NCBI GenBank assembly: GCA_041658565.1
Contig: JBAZZY010000014.1
Span: forward strand, 1-64,000
Direction of reading: 5' to 3'
Length of the DNA stretch: 64,000 nt
Origin: Actinomycetota bacterium
GTDB taxonomy: Bacteria; Actinomycetota; AC-67
Positions 60,003-64,000 of this stretch are shown here, in pieces. Within the stretch, counting starts at the first letter, position 1, and every line of letters begins with the position of its first letter. Both the position numbers and the translations under genes were made by a program. The notes beneath the pieces were generated by a model. The model did not search any database, had not been told where the DNA came from, and saw only the letters and a list, made by a program, of their open reading frames with translations.

Positions 60003-60490
60003 AACTCCATCACGCCGGAGAAGTAGATCCTCCGCACACCCGCAACGCCGCAGAACGCGCCATCATTCGCGACAACCTGCGCAACGCCGGTGAAGGCCGG
60101 AGCAATGAAAGTGACGACACCCCCGAGCACGTTCCCGACAAACGACCATGTTCCCGAGCCGGCGGGCGGGGCAGGTGAAGGCGAGAACGTTATGTCGTAT
60201 CCGCCGCTCATCTGGAGCGCCTGACACTGGGCGAGTGGTGCGTACCCACCTCCTCCGACCAAGGCGTATCGGAGAGGATCCAGCCCGACGCCGGAGACGC
60301 CACACAAACCCGCACCGTCGAACGTGTTCAGCGATGCGCCTCCACCACCGGCGGTGATCGTGCGGTCGAATTCGACGACCAGCGAGAAAACGCATGCACC
60401 GTCGTAGACATCCTGGGAACGCGCAGGCCGCGCAGCGAGGCCGGATGCCGTCATCAACAACACCACCAGAACCAACACGCGCAACTTCAT
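59990..60490 (-). CDS. Secreted hypothetical protein
   Basis: A 166-residue exported protein: signal peptide MKLRVLVLVVLLMTASGLAA with ARPARS, then a Gly-rich beta domain with Cys at CVFSL, AGLCGV, LAQCQAL and AFCGVAG. GGAGGAGAG precedes ATG 60490. No family is recognised; it resembles the proteins at 53686 and 54378 in style only. Confidence 0.75.
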   Translation of the reverse strand: MKLRVLVLVVLLMTASGLAARPARSQDVYDGACVFSLVVEFDRTITAGGGGASLNTFDGAGLCGVSGVGLDPLRYALVGGGGYAPLAQCQALQMSGGYDITFSPSPAPPAGSGTWSFVGNVLGGVVTFIAPAFTGVAQVVANDGAFCGVAGVRRIYFSGVMEFLDP

Positions 60491-60518
60491 GTCTCTCCTC
60501 CGTGATCAAGACTGGGAT

Positions 60519-62582
60519 CTACAGCCGCTTTCCCTCGAACGGCTCCACTCGCTCAGTCGGCATCCCGTTGGGCGTGTTGGGCAACCCCTTGGAGTCGAGC
60601 CACACGAACACACCGTTTGCCTCGTAGTGTGCTGTGGGGTCGTTCACCGATGGAACCCCCGGCGGCGGTGGACCCACCCCTCTGGGATATGCCACCCCAT
60701 CGAATCTAAAGCTCGGCGCACCCAGGACGTTCGAGCTTGCGAACGACACCACACCGGAGTCACCGCTGCCCACGATCCCGTTGCTGCCGGCGGCAAACGC
60801 AGCCATCGGAGCCCACGGGTTCCATATGAGGAACTTCGCCCTGCGAAGCGAGAAGTCGACGAGGAGCATGTAGGCAGGTGCAGTGAATGAGCCTTTCCCG
60901 CCGGACGGCACAAAGTCCCGCGCCTCCACAAAGGCGTTCGGCCACTCCTCGGGTGCGATCAGGAACTCCCAGCGACTGACCCCAGGCGCAACGACCCGTG
61001 GTTTCGCCAACCCGAGTTCGGAGCAAAGCCTGCCCAGTCCCGTCCCGTCGTCGCACAACGGATCGCCGTCCCGAGAATCCGTCCTGCTGCGGTCCTTGTA
61101 GACGGTAACCAGCGCGACGTCATACTTCGCCGAGCCGTCGAGCACGACGCCACCCCCAACGGAAGACAGCGGGAAGTGAAGCGTCCTGGAGCACTCGCCG
61201 GCACCGTCCTCCCCGCACACGCTCGGATCAAACTCGGGATCGGCAGGATCCGTCACTAAGTACTCGATGTGACGCCCATCCTGATCACCGGGCTCGGCCA
61301 CCACGAGCACGTATCCCTTAACCCCGGCCGCGGGGTTCGACGGGGGCTGCGTCCAGGGAATACTCACTTCCTCGGCGCCACGAACGAGGCCGAAACCCAG
61401 CGGCATCCCCGTCGATCCCGCCGGACCCGTCAGCCGACCGAAGTCGTGGACGACCGAAGTCGGCGGCATTGTGACATCGATGAAAGTAGACCGAATCCGG
61501 GACAGCCGCTCATCGTTGTTCTTGCACATCTGCGCCGCCCCGACGGGGTTGAACCCCTGCGCGCAGGTCTCCAGGAGCGCGCGAAACTCGTAGCTTCCCG
61601 GCGTCGCAGGTGCGCGGCTGAAGAACACGGCCTGCTTCTCGCCGGTGACTTTGTTGGTATTCCAGTTCCCAACACTTTGCGAAGGCAAACCGAAGATCTG
61701 TTTCAAGACTGTTGCGCTCTGCTCGAACAAGTACTTTTGTCTGTACACCGAAGAGAGATTGAAATGGACACGCCAGCCGAATCGCTCAGACAGCTCTTCC
61801 CCCGCGGGGATCTGCGTCAACGTGACGGGAATAAGGTGCTCACGGGCCGCCTCGCAATTCTGATCTTTCGTCTGCGAATCAGCCTGCCCCACCGGTGCCA
61901 CGCCGCGCTGGTTGCATAGGTCGTTCGGGTCATCGCTGTGGTCGAGGCGAGGGTCCGTGGAGTAAACGTACATGCACAGGGTTGCTGTTAGCGTGGGCGC
62001 ATCCCAGTTCAGGAATACCAGCGAACTTTTCCCGGTTCTGTACCCGAAAGTCGCCGGGTCCGGCTTCCAGTTCAGGTCGGTGCCGGGGGGTCTCCTATTT
62101 CGAGGACCCTCGTTCCTCGTCATGTCGATGTGAGCCGTCATGCCGACGACACCCCCGGAGAGGTACTCCGCGTTGCCGACTCGCGCGGCGACACCGTCCG
62201 TGTGGTTACCGAGGCCGGTGTAGACCTGTTCGCATTTCGTGGCCGGCGTGATCCCGTCCTGACGCATGGCCGGACGCACCTGGTTGACCCCGAACCGCCA
62301 CCCCTTCGGCACGTAGTACGAGATATCCACAGCCGGCATCGTGAGATCCGCTTGGGCGAAGCGAAAGATCAAGGAAGAAGGAGCATTGACGAACGGCATC
62401 TGGACCCCAACTTCGACCTGCGGATCGAACTTCGGGCACCCCCGCGCAGGGTCGGGGTTCCCGGGCTCGCAGGTCGTGTAGGTGGCGGCGGCCAGTGACG
62501 GCAGCGCAAGAACCGCCGCGGCAATCGCGACGGCCGTTCGCGCGCCGGTCCGGAACGATCTTGCTCTCACGCGCGTCACCAT
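60519..62582 (-). CDS. Secreted hypothetical protein, large
   Basis: A 687-residue exported protein. Signal peptide: TRVRARSFRTG then AVAIAAAVLALPSLAAA. The N-terminal ~300 residues (PKFDPQVEVGVQMPFVNAPS, DISYYVPKGWRFGVNQVRPA) resemble a beta-sandwich; the middle has fibronectin-like PGDQDGRHIEYLVTDPADPE; many Cys pairs. The function is unknown. ATG 62582 overlaps the preceding gene's stop by 7 nt, so they are translated together. Confidence 0.75.
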   Translation of the reverse strand: MVTRVRARSFRTGARTAVAIAAAVLALPSLAAATYTTCEPGNPDPARGCPKFDPQVEVGVQMPFVNAPSSLIFRFAQADLTMPAVDISYYVPKGWRFGVNQVRPAMRQDGITPATKCEQVYTGLGNHTDGVAARVGNAEYLSGGVVGMTAHIDMTRNEGPRNRRPPGTDLNWKPDPATFGYRTGKSSLVFLNWDAPTLTATLCMYVYSTDPRLDHSDDPNDLCNQRGVAPVGQADSQTKDQNCEAAREHLIPVTLTQIPAGEELSERFGWRVHFNLSSVYRQKYLFEQSATVLKQIFGLPSQSVGNWNTNKVTGEKQAVFFSRAPATPGSYEFRALLETCAQGFNPVGAAQMCKNNDERLSRIRSTFIDVTMPPTSVVHDFGRLTGPAGSTGMPLGFGLVRGAEEVSIPWTQPPSNPAAGVKGYVLVVAEPGDQDGRHIEYLVTDPADPEFDPSVCGEDGAGECSRTLHFPLSSVGGGVVLDGSAKYDVALVTVYKDRSRTDSRDGDPLCDDGTGLGRLCSELGLAKPRVVAPGVSRWEFLIAPEEWPNAFVEARDFVPSGGKGSFTAPAYMLLVDFSLRRAKFLIWNPWAPMAAFAAGSNGIVGSGDSGVVSFASSNVLGAPSFRFDGVAYPRGVGPPPPGVPSVNDPTAHYEANGVFVWLDSKGLPNTPNGMPTERVEPFEGKRL

Positions 62583-63730
62583 GGGTACACCGTGATCCCA
62601 TACGAGGCCTGCGTAGTAGCTGTATTCCCCCAAGCGTCCGTCACGATCACCTTGATGTCGTACGGAGTGCCCCTCGGGAAATTCGGTTCGAAGTCGTTGA
62701 TGCGAAGCGTGACTCCCCATGCCGCGCGCGGGCCGAAGCGAGTAATCGAGGGGATGCTGCGCAGCATTGTCTGCCCCTGCCACACCTGCACGTGTATTGA
62801 AGCGATCTCGGACGCAACACCCATGGCCCCGCTCCAGTTGTCGTCCGCCAGTCCGGATACCAGAGCCTCTCCACGAGGAATGCTTTGGGAGGGTGACGTC
62901 GTGCTGCACCATGCCCGAGGAGGGGTCACCTCACTTGGACCTGCAGGTAGACCGGTTCCCGTCGGGCCGACCGCACACGCGCCCCATGTCACATCCGGCG
63001 CGGGAGTCCTGCCGCACGAACCGGACGTGCTCCCTCCAAGTCCCAGGCCCTGGCCCTGGCCGGGGTAGTCTTGGCCGGTCGGACCCGCATCGACGCCCGA
63101 TCCCGACAGATGGCACCAGTTCATGGGAGGCCAAGTCATCCGCGAGAGCTTAGGTGCAACCTTGTCGAACGGGCGTGCGGCGTACTTGGTCAGTGCTCCT
63201 TCGAGGACAACCGGCTCGGACGACGATCCGTCCAGCGACGTGGCGACAAACGTGAAGTCGAGCGAGGTGGGCCCAAGCCGAGTGAAGTCGCTCGTTGCCG
63301 GGTCGACACAGGGGTCCGGACGTGGGCTGACCGCGCAGCTTGGGGCGGCGCTGCTGTGGGCACCGAACTCTGTGACATGCAGCTCGGCATTGAAGTCCCC
63401 TCGCGTGACCCCGGCCTGCACATCGTCGTCGGTTGCGGACGTAACCCTCCGGCTGACCTTAGACACACCATCGCTCACGGTGACCGTGACGTAGACACCC
63501 GGCGTCGCGTTTCCGCGCACGTAGGCCAGTCCGGGCTCTCCGAACCCGTAAGGAAGGGAGGTTGCGAAAAGGCGCTTCGCCGCATCGGCGTCTACCTCGG
63601 GCTGCGCGTCCCCGAACGCCTCGGCGAAGTTGATCGTTGGGGCGCTCGCGCGCGCGGCGCCCGGCGCCACCACGGCAGCGATCACGGCCGCCAAGACCCA
63701 TACGGCCCTCGATTTCCCCATTCCGCGCAT
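62576..63730 (-). CDS. Secreted hypothetical protein
   Basis: A 384-residue exported protein. Signal peptide SRAVWVLAAVIAAVVAPGAA with ARASA; then beta-rich sequence with Cys at SCAVSPRPDPC, NWCHLSG, SCGRTP, GACAVG, WCSTTS, a Gly-rich loop (GQDYPGQGQGLGLGGST) and a C-terminal Ig-like end (RGTPYDIKVIVTDAWGNTAT). AAGGGGTGATG precedes ATG 63730. First gene of the 60-63.7 kb minus-strand block. Confidence 0.78.
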   Translation of the reverse strand: MRGMGKSRAVWVLAAVIAAVVAPGAARASAPTINFAEAFGDAQPEVDADAAKRLFATSLPYGFGEPGLAYVRGNATPGVYVTVTVSDGVSKVSRRVTSATDDDVQAGVTRGDFNAELHVTEFGAHSSAAPSCAVSPRPDPCVDPATSDFTRLGPTSLDFTFVATSLDGSSSEPVVLEGALTKYAARPFDKVAPKLSRMTWPPMNWCHLSGSGVDAGPTGQDYPGQGQGLGLGGSTSGSCGRTPAPDVTWGACAVGPTGTGLPAGPSEVTPPRAWCSTTSPSQSIPRGEALVSGLADDNWSGAMGVASEIASIHVQVWQGQTMLRSIPSITRFGPRAAWGVTLRINDFEPNFPRGTPYDIKVIVTDAWGNTATTQASYGITVYPW

Positions 63731-63766
63731 GCATCACCCCTTACGCCGCTTTGCAGGCTTCATCCG

Positions 63767-64000
63767 CTATACGCACGATGCGCAAATTGGTTGCACCAAG
63801 AATCTATTGAGTCCTTCGCCGCAACCCCGTGGGTTCCTTGTACCTGAGGCAGGATGGACTCGTTTGTCCCACCTGATCGCCGCCATTCGAGCCAAAGCGG
63901 CAGAAACGGTAGGCCACGGGAACTCGGTTGACACCGTCCGTCCGCGAACCTGGTCGATCAGCGCGTAGGTCTCCCGCGGAAGACGCCCGGTATCGACGGT
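63767..64000 (-). other. Open frame running off the right edge, possible gene 3' end
   Basis: On the minus strand an open frame enters from the window edge (starting TVDTGRLPRETYALIDQVRG) and ends at TAG 63767-63769. Its first half looks protein-like; the last third (SGTRNPRGCGEGLNR) does not. It may be the end of a gene that starts to the right. Between it and 63730 there is nothing else. Confidence 0.25.

Noticed and set aside
1..64000. CRISPR array, IS element or prophage
   Set aside because: No regularly spaced direct repeats, transposase, integrase or phage structural gene was seen in any frame.

Overview
The window reads as a high-GC (about two thirds G+C by eye) bacterial chromosome fragment, most likely from an uncultured actinobacterial lineage. 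Pointers are a BldC-like MerR/excisionase-type HTH protein, a short zinc-ribbon protein of a type common in Actinobacteria (44170-44433), LCP cell-wall ligase chemistry, an ethylmalonyl-CoA mutase of MeaA type, frequent GTG starts and chains of TGATG/GTGA/ATGA gene overlaps. Taxonomy is inference; no rRNA or tRNA gene was found.

Layout. (1) 1-3.3 kb: accessory material: the edge of a DUF433 gene, a HAD hydrolase, a GNAT acetyltransferase, an antitoxin followed by an apparently eroded ParE-type toxin, and a DUF1016/YhcG nuclease flanked by two copies of an HsdM C-terminal tail (relic of a type I restriction locus). (2) 3.5-5.8 kb: a two-gene flavin/Fe-S NAD(P)H oxidoreductase (Nfn/Sud type). 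(3) 6.1-7.1 kb: a self-inhibited Fic enzyme. (4) 7.2-24.6 kb, minus strand: a polysaccharide operon with Wzz/tyrosine-kinase-like protein, O-antigen ligase/polymerase, seven glycosyltransferase modules (one fused to the initiating sugar-phosphate transferase), an epimerase and GDP-heptose genes (SIS isomerase, HddA-like kinase, GmhB). It is headed by a sigma-region-4 protein and a BldC-like protein, in intergenic regions rich in hairpins. (5) 25-35 kb: sugar-nucleotide genes (UDP-xylose synthase, UDP-glucose dehydrogenase, GMD-like dehydratase, nucleotidyltransferase, RmlD-like reductase) around a 1346-residue secreted protein. (6) 35-38.3 kb: ferritin-VIT1 fusion, LCP protein, thioesterase.

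(7) 38.3-42.2 kb: ethylmalonyl-CoA mutase divergent from a tandem-fused 3-hydroxyacyl-CoA dehydrogenase, pointing to acetyl-CoA assimilation by the ethylmalonyl-CoA route. (8) 42.2-45.7 kb: RES/Xre toxin-antitoxin pair, an SDR, small proteins and an Xre regulator with a HipB-like operator. (9) 45.5-54.8 kb, minus: a branched-chain-type ABC importer in which both permeases and one ATPase are a single polypeptide, translationally coupled to its binding protein and to a large membrane-anchored exported protein. (10) 55-60 kb, plus: response regulator, GAF histidine kinase, second response regulator, then an ECF sigma factor fused to a hydrophobic segment and an Asp-box beta-propeller. (11) 60-63.7 kb, minus: three more exported proteins.

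Blocks 4-6 together could build and attach an anionic, heptose- and xylose-containing surface polysaccharide: nucleotide sugars are made by blocks 4 and 5, assembly is by the PGT and GT enzymes, polymerisation by the O-antigen ligase-like protein, length control by the Wzz-like protein, and attachment by LCP. Blocks 9-11 look like a cell-envelope sensing and uptake region. The strongest candidate for something undescribed is the sigma-factor/propeller fusion at 58075-59967. Next are the structured intergenic RNA candidate at 23674-23779 and the tyrosine-kinase-like protein with a lost P-loop and histone-like tail.
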